DNA of 5,644 nucleotides from Alphaproteobacteria bacterium (GCA_021774955.1 JAJFIN010000174.1:1-5644), one strand, 5' to 3'; numbered from the stretch's first letter, positions 1 through 5,644 are shown. Numbers and translations are program-made. Notes: a model not told the origin generated them from the sequence alone.

Positions 1-759
1 CCGCATGATCGTCGGGTCTTTGGGCAAGGTATCAAACCCATGCGTGGTCATAACACAGCGCGGGCAGGTCAGTTCCACTTTCAAAACCGCCTCGCCAATC
101 TTCACTTGTTTGCCAATCCAGTTTTGCTCCGGAAACGGACCTTCACCGTCCACATCGATCAAAATATTGGGGCGAAAGCGACGGACATCAAATTCTCCCT
201 CGGGATGCAGACGGCCCATGCTGGCCAGGGATTGACGGCTCATAAACATGATCGGAAAAGCATCGAAATAAGTGCCGGGGGGTGATTCATAGGTCATCAA
301 TTCTTCTGGGAAGGCACCAAGGTCGGGCAGCGGCTCATCTGGATTGCGGGCAAAAATCGATCGCAGTTCGGTTTCCAGATCGTCGCTCAACGGCGCCCCA
401 CGGGTGTAATGTTCAAGCGCATCAGCGGGCAGGAGCGGCCACACCGTCACCTCGCTTTGCAGCGTTTCTGAAATCGCCGCACCGGCGTCCTCGTTATCGG
501 TCATGATTTTTTGACCCGAGGGCAGGGTGATCTCAGCCGGCGATGATCCGGTGCTAGCGGGTTCATCGAGATAGCGTGCGGAACATTGCATCAAACCGGC
601 AAAGCGTTTGCCGCCTCGGATACCGCCGCGTTCCTCGTCGCGCACCGCCCAGGCCCGGTCGCCGGGAATGCCCGCTTCGCCAAGCGTAATCGTCTTGCAA
701 AGCTCGCCACCCATGCTTTTTACCGGATAGCGATAGAGTTCGTGTACGTTGTTTGTCAT
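1..759 (-). CDS. MOSC domain-containing protein (YcbX/mARC-like), 3' end beyond window
   Basis: The minus-strand frame is open from an ATG at 759 to the window edge, giving 253 residues without a stop, so the C-terminus is missing. The N-terminus (MTNNVHELYRYPVKSMGGE, then GIPGDRAWAV at about residues 30-39) is the typical MOSC N-terminal beta-barrel opening. Around residues 194-200 is RFRPNIL, and at 232-235 is C-P-R-C followed by VMTT, which matches the MOSC core where the second Cys (C235) is the conserved residue that binds molybdenum cofactor sulfur in this family. Homologues such as YcbX and mARC carry Moco and reduce N-hydroxylated compounds; this protein's substrate is unknown. A purine-rich GGGCGAG lies a few bases before the ATG and supports this start. 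It is transcribed divergently from the DoxX-like gene. The family call is firm; whether a C-terminal ferredoxin domain follows cannot be seen. Confidence 0.9.
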   Translation of the reverse strand, partial: MTNNVHELYRYPVKSMGGELCKTITLGEAGIPGDRAWAVRDEERGGIRGGKRFAGLMQCSARYLDEPASTGSSPAEITLPSGQKIMTDNEDAGAAISETLQSEVTVWPLLPADALEHYTRGAPLSDDLETELRSIFARNPDEPLPDLGAFPEELMTYESPPGTYFDAFPIMFMSRQSLASMGRLHPEGEFDVRRFRPNILIDVDGEGPFPEQNWIGKQVKIGEAVLKVELTCPRCVMTTHGFDTLPKDPTIMR

Positions 760-788
760 TGTCTCGCCCGTTTTGTTGCTCAAACCTG

Positions 789-817
789 AGTATAGCAAAA
801 ATTTGCCCCGGTGAAAC
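789..817 (-). promoter_or_regulatory. Putative extended -10 promoter of the MOSC gene
   Basis: On the minus strand TGCTATACT reads as an extended -10 (TATACT at 794-789, five of six matches to TATAAT, with the TG one base upstream). Seventeen bases farther upstream is GTTTCA (817-812), a weak -35 with three of six matches. The -10 is about 30 bases before the MOSC start codon, a normal leader length. This is a motif reading only. Confidence 0.5.
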
Positions 818-869
818 CGAGTTGATTTACCTCGACAATTTTGGGTAGGTTGTCACGTTAGGGTGAAAT

Positions 870-886
870 AGAGGCACATACATACG
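870..886 (+). promoter_or_regulatory. Shine-Dalgarno followed by ACG where the DoxX-like start is expected
   Basis: AGAGG at 870-874 is a good ribosome binding site. Nine bases after it, in the frame of the DoxX-like gene, is ACG (884-886) rather than ATG. Starting there the product would begin (M)RRISIYFITAFFLIGGTAHF, a natural N-terminus for this family. An in-frame TAG at 869-871 excludes a start upstream of it, including the GTG at 863. Either ACG is used as a rare start or an ancestral ATG has been lost by a T-to-C change. Confidence 0.4.
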
Positions 887-922
887 CGACGTATTTCGAT
901 TTATTTCATCACGGCGTTTTTC

Positions 923-1261
923 TTGATCGGCGGCACGGCTCATTTTGTTGTGACAGATTGGTTTATCGCCGCCATGCCATCTTATCTCGGTTATCACCGA
1001 GAACTGGTCTTAATCTCGGGCGTCTTTGAATTGATGGGCGCGATTGGATTGCTAATACCGAGCACGCGTCTCATCGCCGGTTATGGCCTGATGGCCCTCT
1101 GCGTCGCCGTCTTTCCCGCCAACATCAACATGGCCATGAACCCGGAATTGTTTCCAACAATGTCTGAGACAGCGCTCTATCTGCGGTTACCGTTGCAGCC
1201 TCTCCTGATATTACTGATCTGGTATGCTATCGGCGAGGAACGGGCGAAGTGTGCGGAATAA
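923..1261 (+). CDS. DoxX-like small integral membrane protein, start uncertain (possibly 884)
   Basis: The sequence resembles the DoxX-like (COG4270-type) membrane proteins: GGTAHFV, then MPSYLGYHRELVLISGVFELMGAIGLLIPSTR, then VAVFPANINMAM are the family landmarks. Hydrophobic segments lie at about residues 30-45, 55-72 and 87-104, counted from TTG 923. That TTG is the first conventional start codon in the frame, but no ribosome binding site precedes it and it would cut through the first membrane helix: codons 893-922 encode ISIYFITAFF, which continues the helix. The likelier beginning is ACG at 884, behind AGAGG. The gene could therefore use a non-AUG start or be a recently damaged pseudogene. 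The stop codon TAA (1259-1261) lies inside the left arm of a transposase-associated palindrome. Family function is poorly defined; I do not assign one. It is the only plus-strand gene here. Confidence 0.7.
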   Translation: MIGGTAHFVVTDWFIAAMPSYLGYHRELVLISGVFELMGAIGLLIPSTRLIAGYGLMALCVAVFPANINMAMNPELFPTMSETALYLRLPLQPLLILLIWYAIGEERAKCAE

Positions 1262-1348
1262 TTAAAGGGACAGTTTACTTAATTAAGTTTCTAGCCCAAA
1301 TTTCCAAACTTTCTGGGGGATAATTAAATAAACTGTCCCTTTAATTAT
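1258..1348. repeat. RAYT-associated palindrome, copy A
   Basis: The left arm 1258-1285 and right arm 1321-1348 are inverted complements over 28 bases with a single mismatch (C1278 against A1328). The core of the left arm is AAAGGGACAGTTTACTTAA. The 35-base loop (1286-1320) contains a possible inner stem, CCCA 1295-1298 with TGGG 1314-1317. The left arm provides the stop codon of the DoxX-like gene; the right arm provides the last codon and stop of the transposase gene. It probably folds into a long hairpin and could terminate transcription from both sides. Confidence 0.92.
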
Positions 1349-2000
1349 GTACTTTGGGTCCCGGTTTTCGCCGGATCAATTGTCGTCCGGTCTGGGCCTC
1401 TAGCGCCTTAACATATTGCTCTGGTCCGAGAGGACGACCAGTCGTGCTGTGTTTGCGAAAGTGCTCAAGCGCATCTTCTTTGATCCCAGCTTTCAGAAAG
1501 CCGCGCCAGTCAGGCGCCATATCGAGCAACGGTTTTACTTTAACCAGAGCATCGTCGACGCCCTTCAAATGTGCTTTTGCGCTTGACCAACGCCAATGAT
1601 CGAACCGGTGAGTGAGATTAGCGCGAACAGGGTTGAGCTCAACGTAACGAGCGCAGGCGAGCAGATAGGATTCGTCCATAGGGAATGAGTGAAAACGTTC
1701 TTGCCACAGATGACCGCGCCAATCCTCACGAAGATTTACATGGCGTGTATACTGCCTGTGCGCCTCACTCAAAGTACGGCGCAAGCCATCGGTATCCTGT
1801 GGCACCATAATAAGATGAACATGATTGGGCATGAGACAATAGGCCCAAACCTGTGTACCCGCTTCGGAACACGACTTAGCCATTAGCTTGATGTAGAACT
1901 GATAATCCGCCTCGCACAAAAACGTCTTCATGCGCCTATTGCCACGTTGGACTACATGATGGGGATGATCGGGGACAACCAGCCGTGCCATTCTTACCAT
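1341..2000 (-). CDS. REP-associated tyrosine transposase (RAYT, Y1/TnpA_REP family)
   Basis: The 219-residue product belongs to the Y1 transposase family of HUH single-strand endonucleases. The N-terminus ARLVVPDHPHHVVQRGNRR is the family hallmark. The HUH motif is H60-V-H62 in YCLMPNHVHLIMVP, and the catalytic tyrosine is most likely Y119 in ARYVELNPVRA. WRWSSAKAHL (about 136-145) and a C-terminal TGRPLG...KPGPK tail are also typical of RAYTs. All key residues are present and there is no frameshift, so it appears intact. Such enzymes nick and join DNA at REP-like hairpins. The ATG at 2000 is taken as start, but the internal ATG at 1991 (MARLVV) matches usual family starts better; neither has a strong ribosome binding site. 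The stop codon lies inside palindrome copy A, and copy B starts 34 bases upstream of the gene. Confidence 0.95.
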   Translation of the reverse strand: MVRMARLVVPDHPHHVVQRGNRRMKTFLCEADYQFYIKLMAKSCSEAGTQVWAYCLMPNHVHLIMVPQDTDGLRRTLSEAHRQYTRHVNLREDWRGHLWQERFHSFPMDESYLLACARYVELNPVRANLTHRFDHWRWSSAKAHLKGVDDALVKVKPLLDMAPDWRGFLKAGIKEDALEHFRKHSTTGRPLGPEQYVKALEAQTGRQLIRRKPGPKVHN

Positions 2001-2035
2001 GACGAAAGCATATCTTGCCGCGAGGTAATGCGCAA

Positions 2036-2124
2036 TAATTAAAGGGACAGTTTACTTAATTATTTTTGCAACCCATAACTCCCTGTTTTACGGGGAATAA
2101 TTAAGTAAACTGTCCCTTTAATTA
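2036..2124. repeat. RAYT-associated palindrome, copy B
   Basis: Arms 2036-2064 and 2096-2124 are perfect inverted complements over 29 bases, with a 31-base loop (2065-2095). The arms match those of copy A almost exactly, while the loop sequence differs apart from a shared C-run/G-run pair (CCC 2072-2074 with GGG near 2092-2095) that may extend the stem. It lies upstream of the transposase gene and directly after the stop codon of the neighbouring small membrane protein gene (TAG, 2127-2125). Confidence 0.93.
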
Positions 2125-2607
2125 CTACTCCCCGCCAACTTCCTTATGCAGCGCCTCAATCCGCGCAAACAAATCCTTCGGCGTACCCCTCAAGTGCTTC
2201 AAGTCAATGCGAACTTGATCCGCCTCGATCCGGTGCCACACATGAAACTGGATTGAGCGTAAGGCGGTTTCAGTTTCTTCCACATTGATTGCCTCTTCAA
2301 AGTCAGGATCGAGATGACACAGGATCGACTGGCCGTCAAAAGTCAGAGAGCGGATAGAGTTCCAGCGAATGCGGCCCAGACCATCGAGCGTCAACCCTTC
2401 GCGCGCAGCGATCACCTGTGGGCGCGTTGAGCGCAGCATGGGATATTTGTAAAGCGCTACGGCAAAGCAGGTGATGGTGATCAGCACCAGAAGCGGTTGG
2501 TTCATCAAGAGCCCAAGCAACATGCAGATCGCGCCAATGACCGTCGCCCCGAACACCCAAGTCCGACCATTGGTCGGATCGGTATAGATCTCAAGCCGCT
2601 CACTCAC
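2125..2607 (-). CDS. Hypothetical membrane protein with two TM helices and a PH-like C-terminal part
   Basis: I do not recognise a named family. The 160-residue product has two adjacent hydrophobic helices, about residues 17-35 and 38-54, joined by a very short turn (MNQPLL), followed by a soluble cytoplasmic-looking part. PQVIAAREGLTLDGLGRIRWNSIRSLTF (about 63-90) and a closing VRIDLKHLRGTPKDLFARIEAL (about 132-153) have the pattern of bacterial PH-like domains: an 'eGl...g.i.W..I..l' strand set and a final helix. Function is unknown. The start is GTG at 2607, and GTGA overlaps the aroC stop by four bases; a GGTGGGGGATGG run lies upstream inside aroC as ribosome binding site. It is therefore probably translationally coupled to aroC. 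The gene ends one base outside palindrome copy B. Confidence 0.8.
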   Translation of the reverse strand: MSERLEIYTDPTNGRTWVFGATVIGAICMLLGLLMNQPLLVLITITCFAVALYKYPMLRSTRPQVIAAREGLTLDGLGRIRWNSIRSLTFDGQSILCHLDPDFEEAINVEETETALRSIQFHVWHRIEADQVRIDLKHLRGTPKDLFARIEALHKEVGGE

Positions 2608-3716
2608 TCAGACCCATCCCCCACCTGTGCTCTGTGCCTCAGAGCATGGTCCGCCAACACACAGGCGACCATGGCTTCGCCGACCGGCACGGCGCGGATA
2701 CCCACGCAAGGGTCGTGCCGGCCTTTGGTCGCGACATCAACCTCTTCACCGTCTTTGGTCACAGTCTTCCGGGGATTGAGGATCGACGAGGTTGGTTTGA
2801 CGGCAAAGCGCGCGACAATTTCTGCACCGGTTGAGATGCCGCCTAAAACACCGCCGGCATTGTTGGACAGAAACGAGGGCGTGTCGTCCTCCATCCGCAT
2901 TTCATCGGCATTGGCCTCACCACTCAGTGACGCGGCATAAAAGCCATTACCGATTTCAACGCCCTTGACCGCATTGATGCTCATCAGGGCCGCCGCGATC
3001 TCAGCGTCGAGCTTGGCATAGATCGGCGCGCCGAGCCCGGCCGGGATGCCATCGGCCACAACTTCAACCACGGCCCCGCAAGAAGAACCGGCTTTGCGTA
3101 AATCGGTGAGGTAGCTGTCCCAGGTGATCACGGCTTGGGGATCCGGGCACCAAAAAGGATTGTTATTGATCTCAGCCCAATCCCAATTGGCGTGATCAAT
3201 TTTGTGCGGCCCCATTTGAACGAGCGCGGCGCGGATGGTGACTTCGCGCGCCAACACATGGGTGAGCACTTTGCGGGCAATACCACCGGCGGCAACGCGC
3301 GCGGCAGTTTCACGCGCCGATGACCGACCGCCGCCACGATAATCACGCACGCCGTATTTTGCTTGGTAGGTAAAGTCGGCATGGCCCGGTCGATATTTGT
3401 CACGGATGTCGGAATAATCTTTCGACTTTTGGTCGATGTTTTCAATCATCAAGCTGATCGGCGTGCCGGTTGTCACCGGTCCCAGGGCGCCGTCGTTCTC
3501 AAACGTCCCCGACAAGATCTTGACCGCGTCCGGCTCGCGGCGCTGGGTGACAAATTTGCTCGTGCCGGGCTTGCGTTTATTGAGCCAGACCTGAAGGTCC
3601 TCTTCGGTCAAGGGGATGCCCGGCGGCGTGCCATCGACGACACAGCCAAGCGCCGGCCCATGGGATTCACCCCATGTCGTCACGCGGAAAATATGGCCAA
3701 AGGTGTTGTGCGTCAT
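2604..3716 (-). CDS. aroC: Chorismate synthase
   Basis: Chorismate synthase converts 5-enolpyruvylshikimate-3-phosphate (EPSP) to chorismate, the last step of the shikimate pathway, using reduced FMN as cofactor in the cytoplasm. The 370-residue product has normal family length and all three family signatures: GESHG (16-20, with conserved H19), GGGRSSARETAARVAAGGI (128-146) and RHDPCVGIRAVPVGE (333-347). The second conserved histidine is H112 in YRPGHADFTY. NNAGGVLGGISTG (285-297) and FAVKPTSSI (304-312) complete the active-site region. The ATG at 3716 gives the standard MTHNTFGHIFRVTTWGESHG start; a CAGGG just upstream is a modest ribosome binding site. fabI lies upstream on the same strand, separated by about 180 bases, and the downstream membrane protein gene overlaps its stop. 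The identification is secure. Confidence 0.98.
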   Translation of the reverse strand: MTHNTFGHIFRVTTWGESHGPALGCVVDGTPPGIPLTEEDLQVWLNKRKPGTSKFVTQRREPDAVKILSGTFENDGALGPVTTGTPISLMIENIDQKSKDYSDIRDKYRPGHADFTYQAKYGVRDYRGGGRSSARETAARVAAGGIARKVLTHVLAREVTIRAALVQMGPHKIDHANWDWAEINNNPFWCPDPQAVITWDSYLTDLRKAGSSCGAVVEVVADGIPAGLGAPIYAKLDAEIAAALMSINAVKGVEIGNGFYAASLSGEANADEMRMEDDTPSFLSNNAGGVLGGISTGAEIVARFAVKPTSSILNPRKTVTKDGEEVDVATKGRHDPCVGIRAVPVGEAMVACVLADHALRHRAQVGDGSE

Positions 3717-3751
3717 AGCCCTGTGTTTTACCCGATTTCCCTTTAATTTTC

Positions 3752-3780
3752 AGTAACGCCACTCTGAGGTTTCGTGTCAA
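3752..3780 (-). promoter_or_regulatory. Putative aroC promoter
   Basis: On the minus strand a perfect -35 TTGACA (3780-3775) is followed after 17 bases by GTTACT (3757-3752), a weak -10 with three of six matches. It lies between the palindrome after fabI and the aroC start, and would leave a leader of about 30 bases. This suggests that aroC has its own promoter besides any read-through from fabI. Confidence 0.4.
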
Positions 3781-3850
3781 TTTCTGGGCACTTGGAGGCC
3801 AGTGTGACGATTTATATTTGTCCCAATGATACTTAACTTCCCTGGACGTT

Positions 3851-3889
3851 ACCCTGAGGAGCAGGCGCAAAGCCTGCGTCTCGAAGGGT
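3851..3889. repeat. Alphaproteobacterial-type intergenic palindrome, possible fabI terminator
   Basis: An interrupted palindrome pairs ACCCT (3851-3855) with AGGGT (3885-3889), GAG (3856-3858) with CTC (3880-3882), and GCAGGC (3861-3866) with GCCTGC (3872-3877) around a GCAAA loop. The CTGAGGAGC...GCGTCTCGAAGG framework with a variable inner stem is one I recall as a dispersed intergenic repeat in many alphaproteobacterial genomes. It starts five bases after the fabI stop codon in the direction of transcription. It has no U-run, so termination is not certain. Confidence 0.7.
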
Positions 3890-3894
3890 GGGCT

Positions 3895-4710
3895 TCACTC
3901 ACCCACAGTAATATCAGGCGCATCTTCGGCTTTCATACCCACCACATGATAGCCTGAATCGACATGATGGACCTCGCCCGTCACCGCACTCGCCAAATCC
4001 GAAAGCAGGTAAAGCGCGGCATTGCCAACTTCATCGGTGGTGACCGTCCGCTTAAGTGGCGCGTTGTACTCGTTCCATCTCAAGATATAGCGGAAGTCAC
4101 CGATCCCGGCGGCCGCCAATGTCTTAATGGGTCCGGCTGAAATCGCATTAACGCGAATATTATCTTTACCCAGATCAACAGACAGGTAACGCACGCTTGC
4201 TTCCAAGGCCGCCTTGGCCACGCCCATCACATTGTAGTGGGGCATGACCTTTTCCGCGCCATAATAAGTCAGCGTCAAAAGAGAACCGCCGTCCTTCATT
4301 AGTTTTTCGGCGCGCTGGGCAATGGCGGTGAACGAATAACACGAGATGTTCAAACTCATGTTAAAGTTTTCCGCCGTCGTATCGACATAGCGCCCTTTGA
4401 GCTGGTCCTTGTCAGAAAAGGCAATCGCATGGACAACAAAATCGAGCTTGCCCCAAGTCTCTTCAAGATTTGCAAAGACAGCATCAATGCTGGCCGCATC
4501 GGTGACATCGCAGGGCAGGACGATGTCACTGCCCACAGAAGCGGCCAATGGGTTGACTCGTTTCAACAGCGTGTCGCCTTGATAGGTAAAGGCAAGCTCC
4601 GCGCCGTGGGCATGGCAGGCTTTAGCGACACCCCAAGCAATCGACCGGTCGTTGGCAACGCCCATGATCAGCCCGCGTTTGCCGGCCATCAGCCCTTGAT
4701 GTTCGCTCAT
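3895..4710 (-). CDS. fabI: Enoyl-[acyl-carrier-protein] reductase (NADH)
   Basis: FabI reduces trans-2-enoyl-ACP to acyl-ACP, the final step of each elongation cycle of type II fatty-acid synthesis in the cytoplasm. The 271-residue product is a short-chain dehydrogenase-type Rossmann protein. GLIMGVANDRSIAWG (13-27) is the FabI nucleotide-binding motif. The catalytic set corresponding to E. coli Y146, Y156 and K163 is Y149, Y159 and K166, in TYYGAEKVMPHYNVMGVAK. RVNAISAGPIKTLAA (186-200) and the C-terminal VTGEVHHVDSGYHVVGM are also standard. HAIAFSD (94-100) places Ala (A97) at the position of E. coli G93, the triclosan-resistance site; Ala is also found there in triclosan-sensitive FabIs, so resistance is not implied. 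The ATG at 4710 is preceded by GAGTGGGG as ribosome binding site. aroC follows on the same strand. Confidence 0.97.
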   Translation of the reverse strand: MSEHQGLMAGKRGLIMGVANDRSIAWGVAKACHAHGAELAFTYQGDTLLKRVNPLAASVGSDIVLPCDVTDAASIDAVFANLEETWGKLDFVVHAIAFSDKDQLKGRYVDTTAENFNMSLNISCYSFTAIAQRAEKLMKDGGSLLTLTYYGAEKVMPHYNVMGVAKAALEASVRYLSVDLGKDNIRVNAISAGPIKTLAAAGIGDFRYILRWNEYNAPLKRTVTTDEVGNAALYLLSDLASAVTGEVHHVDSGYHVVGMKAEDAPDITVGE

Positions 4711-4912
4711 GGTACCCCACTCAAATTATTTCGTTTGTTGGCGGCACCCTACACCATCAACACAGACGTGCAAAGCCGGATTGATGCGTGTTTTTAAGGA
4801 CTTGCGGCATCGCAAATTCAAATAATCTTTCGCCATATTACGAAAAATTTACCCGGACCTCGTCGAGGCACTTCTCGATCGCCGAAATTAAAGTCAACCT
4901 TGCAAGTCCGGT
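4711..4912 (-). promoter_or_regulatory. fabI upstream region with dyad TTGCG-GCAT-CGCAA (4802-4815)
   Basis: These 202 non-coding bases separate the efflux gene from fabI and should hold the fabI promoter. A perfect five-base dyad TTGCG/CGCAA with a four-base centre lies at 4802-4815. On the minus strand TTGAAT (4821-4816) and CTTAAA (4798-4793), 17 bases apart, could be a weak promoter, and the dyad would fill its spacer, a common operator position. A second short palindrome, CCTCG-T-CGAGG, lies at 4858-4868 and may belong to termination of the efflux gene. No strong promoter is visible, so this is tentative. Confidence 0.28.
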
Positions 4913-5644
4913 TTACTCGGCTGGGTCCGGTATGATCCCACTCGCGATGTGCGTTCCCAGCACCTGTTTCGAGGGTTCGATTTCTCGATGAAACAAACGA
5001 TAGAGCGCCGGTAATACAAGCAGCGTGAGTATCGTGGATGAAATGATGCCGCCAATCACCACCGTTGCCAGAGGGCGCTGAACTTCTGCACCGGCACCGA
5101 CATTAAAGGCCATGGGGATGAAACCGAGACTGGCAACCAGAGCCGTCATCAAGACCGGTCGTAGACGTATCAATGCGCCTTCCCGAATGGCCTCTTCAAG
5201 CTTAACGCCTTTGGTTCTCAAATCACGGATAAACGACACCATCACCACGCCATTCAAAACCGCAACACCGGACAAGGCGATAAAGCCAACGGCAGCTGAG
5301 ATTGAAAACGGCAGGCCACGCATAAACAAGGCGGCAACGCCACCGGTTAACGCCATTGGCACACCGGTAAAAACAATCGCCGAATCTTTTACCGACCCGA
5401 ACAACATGAACAGTAACCCAAAAATGAGAAGCAGGGCTGCCGGGACCACAATCTTCAATCTATTACTTGCCGAAATCAACTGCTCGAACGTCCCGCCATA
5501 ATCAATCCAATATCCCGGCGGTGTCTCAACACCTATCTGAACGGCCTGTTGAACGTCTTGCACAAACGAACCAAGGTCGCGGTCGCGCACATTCGCCGTG
5601 ATGACAATACGGCGCTTGCCGTTTTCTCGACTAATCTGATTAGG
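4913..5644 (-). CDS. Heavy-metal-type RND efflux transporter (CzcA/CusA-like), C-terminal part
   Basis: The frame is open from the right window edge (codon starting at 5644) to TAA at 4915-4913, giving the last 243 residues of a protein that is normally about 1,040 long. The GTG at 5590 is not the start, because the upstream codons encode NQISRENGKRRIVITAN, which is the expected continuous RND porter-domain sequence. Five C-terminal membrane helices (TM8-TM12) lie at about fragment residues 64-83, 88-108, 113-139, 160-180 and 192-215. GFIALSGVAVLNGVVMVSF, LRPVLMTALVASLGFIPMA and GAEVQRPLATVVIGG are hallmarks of the heavy-metal-efflux RND subfamily, inner-membrane proton antiporters of tripartite pumps. 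The metal-specifying TM4 motif is outside the window, so substrate and exact name cannot be given. The gene is upstream of fabI on the same strand with no visible functional link. Confidence 0.93.
   Translation of the reverse strand, partial: PNQISRENGKRRIVITANVRDRDLGSFVQDVQQAVQIGVETPPGYWIDYGGTFEQLISASNRLKIVVPAALLLIFGLLFMLFGSVKDSAIVFTGVPMALTGGVAALFMRGLPFSISAAVGFIALSGVAVLNGVVMVSFIRDLRTKGVKLEEAIREGALIRLRPVLMTALVASLGFIPMAFNVGAGAEVQRPLATVVIGGIISSTILTLLVLPALYRLFHREIEPSKQVLGTHIASGIIPDPAE

Larger units (their letters stand above)
1258..2124 (-). mobile_element. RAYT cassette: transposase gene bracketed by two long palindromes
   Basis: An 867-bp unit consists of copy A of the palindrome, a single RAYT gene, and copy B of the palindrome. 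The left arms of the two copies are identical over 29 bases (1257-1285 and 2034-2062), and the right arms differ by one base. RAYT genes are known to be flanked by REP-type palindromes that their product recognises as single-stranded hairpins. The unit sits exactly between the ends of two convergent genes. It has no IS-like terminal inverted repeats with target duplications that I can see, which fits the RAYT/IS200-type mechanism. Whether the whole cassette moves as one piece is inference. Confidence 0.8.

Noticed and set aside
5..789. Several plus-strand open frames in the first 800 bases
   Set aside because: They are antisense to the MOSC gene, whose 253-codon frame with family motifs explains the region.
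2497..3746. Plus-strand and alternate minus-strand open frames over aroC and its neighbour
   Set aside because: They overlap the secure aroC gene in other frames and show no family features.
3738..3748. TCCCTTTAATT upstream of aroC, an 11-base match to the RAYT palindrome arm
   Set aside because: No complementary arm nearby and the rest of the arm does not match; AT-rich short matches are expected occasionally. Too little to call a remnant.
3667..3870. Minus-strand open frame covering the aroC upstream region
   Set aside because: It starts within the intergenic palindrome, overlaps the aroC N-terminus in another frame, and encodes no recognisable sequence.
4798..4909. GGACTTGC (4798-4805) and GCAAGTCC (4902-4909), an eight-base inverted repeat flanking the fabI upstream region
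   Set aside because: Arms are short and about 96 bases apart without extension; compatible with chance, and no mobile element lies between.
4855..4912. Intrinsic terminator after the efflux gene using CCTCG-T-CGAGG (4858-4868)
   Set aside because: The stem is very short with almost no loop and the T-run comes about ten bases later; not a convincing terminator.
4788..4991. Plus-strand open frame across the fabI-efflux gap
   Set aside because: It runs antisense into the efflux pump's conserved 3' end and has no ribosome binding site or recognisable domain.

Overview
The window looks like chromosomal DNA of an alphaproteobacterium with moderate GC content. Three things point there: fabI lies directly upstream of aroC on one strand (a neighbourhood I associate with Alphaproteobacteria), FabI and AroC have alphaproteobacterial-type sequences, and a GAGGAGC...GCGTCTCGA palindrome, familiar to me from intergenic regions of that class, lies just after fabI. 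No database search was possible, so genus and species are not claimed.

Layout from left to right. At 1-759 (minus) is the N-terminal part of a MOSC-domain protein, cut by the window edge, with an extended -10 promoter upstream. At about 884-1261 (plus) is a small DoxX-like membrane protein whose start is problematic. At 1258-2124 is a compact mobile cassette: a REP-associated tyrosine transposase (RAYT, minus) bracketed by two near-identical ~90-bp palindromes. At 2125-2607 (minus) is an unrecognised two-TM membrane protein with a PH-like tail, overlapping the end of aroC by 4 bases. At 2604-3716 (minus) is aroC, chorismate synthase. At 3895-4710 (minus) is fabI, enoyl-ACP reductase. At 4913-5644 (minus) is the C-terminal part of a heavy-metal-type RND efflux pump, cut by the right edge.

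Together, aroC (last step of the shikimate pathway) and fabI (last step of the fatty-acid elongation cycle) form the housekeeping core. The small membrane protein gene is probably co-translated with aroC. The efflux pump and the MOSC protein are independent flanking functions. The RAYT cassette fits exactly between the stop codons of two convergent genes and even supplies the stop codon of the DoxX-like gene, so it may double as a bidirectional terminator.

The most interesting structure is the RAYT with its twin long palindromes: arms of 28-29 bp are conserved almost perfectly while the loops differ. The second is the DoxX-like gene, whose reading frame and first membrane helix extend upstream of any ATG/GTG/TTG, with an ACG codon at the place where a start is expected. 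I see no evidence for a wholly new multi-gene system here.
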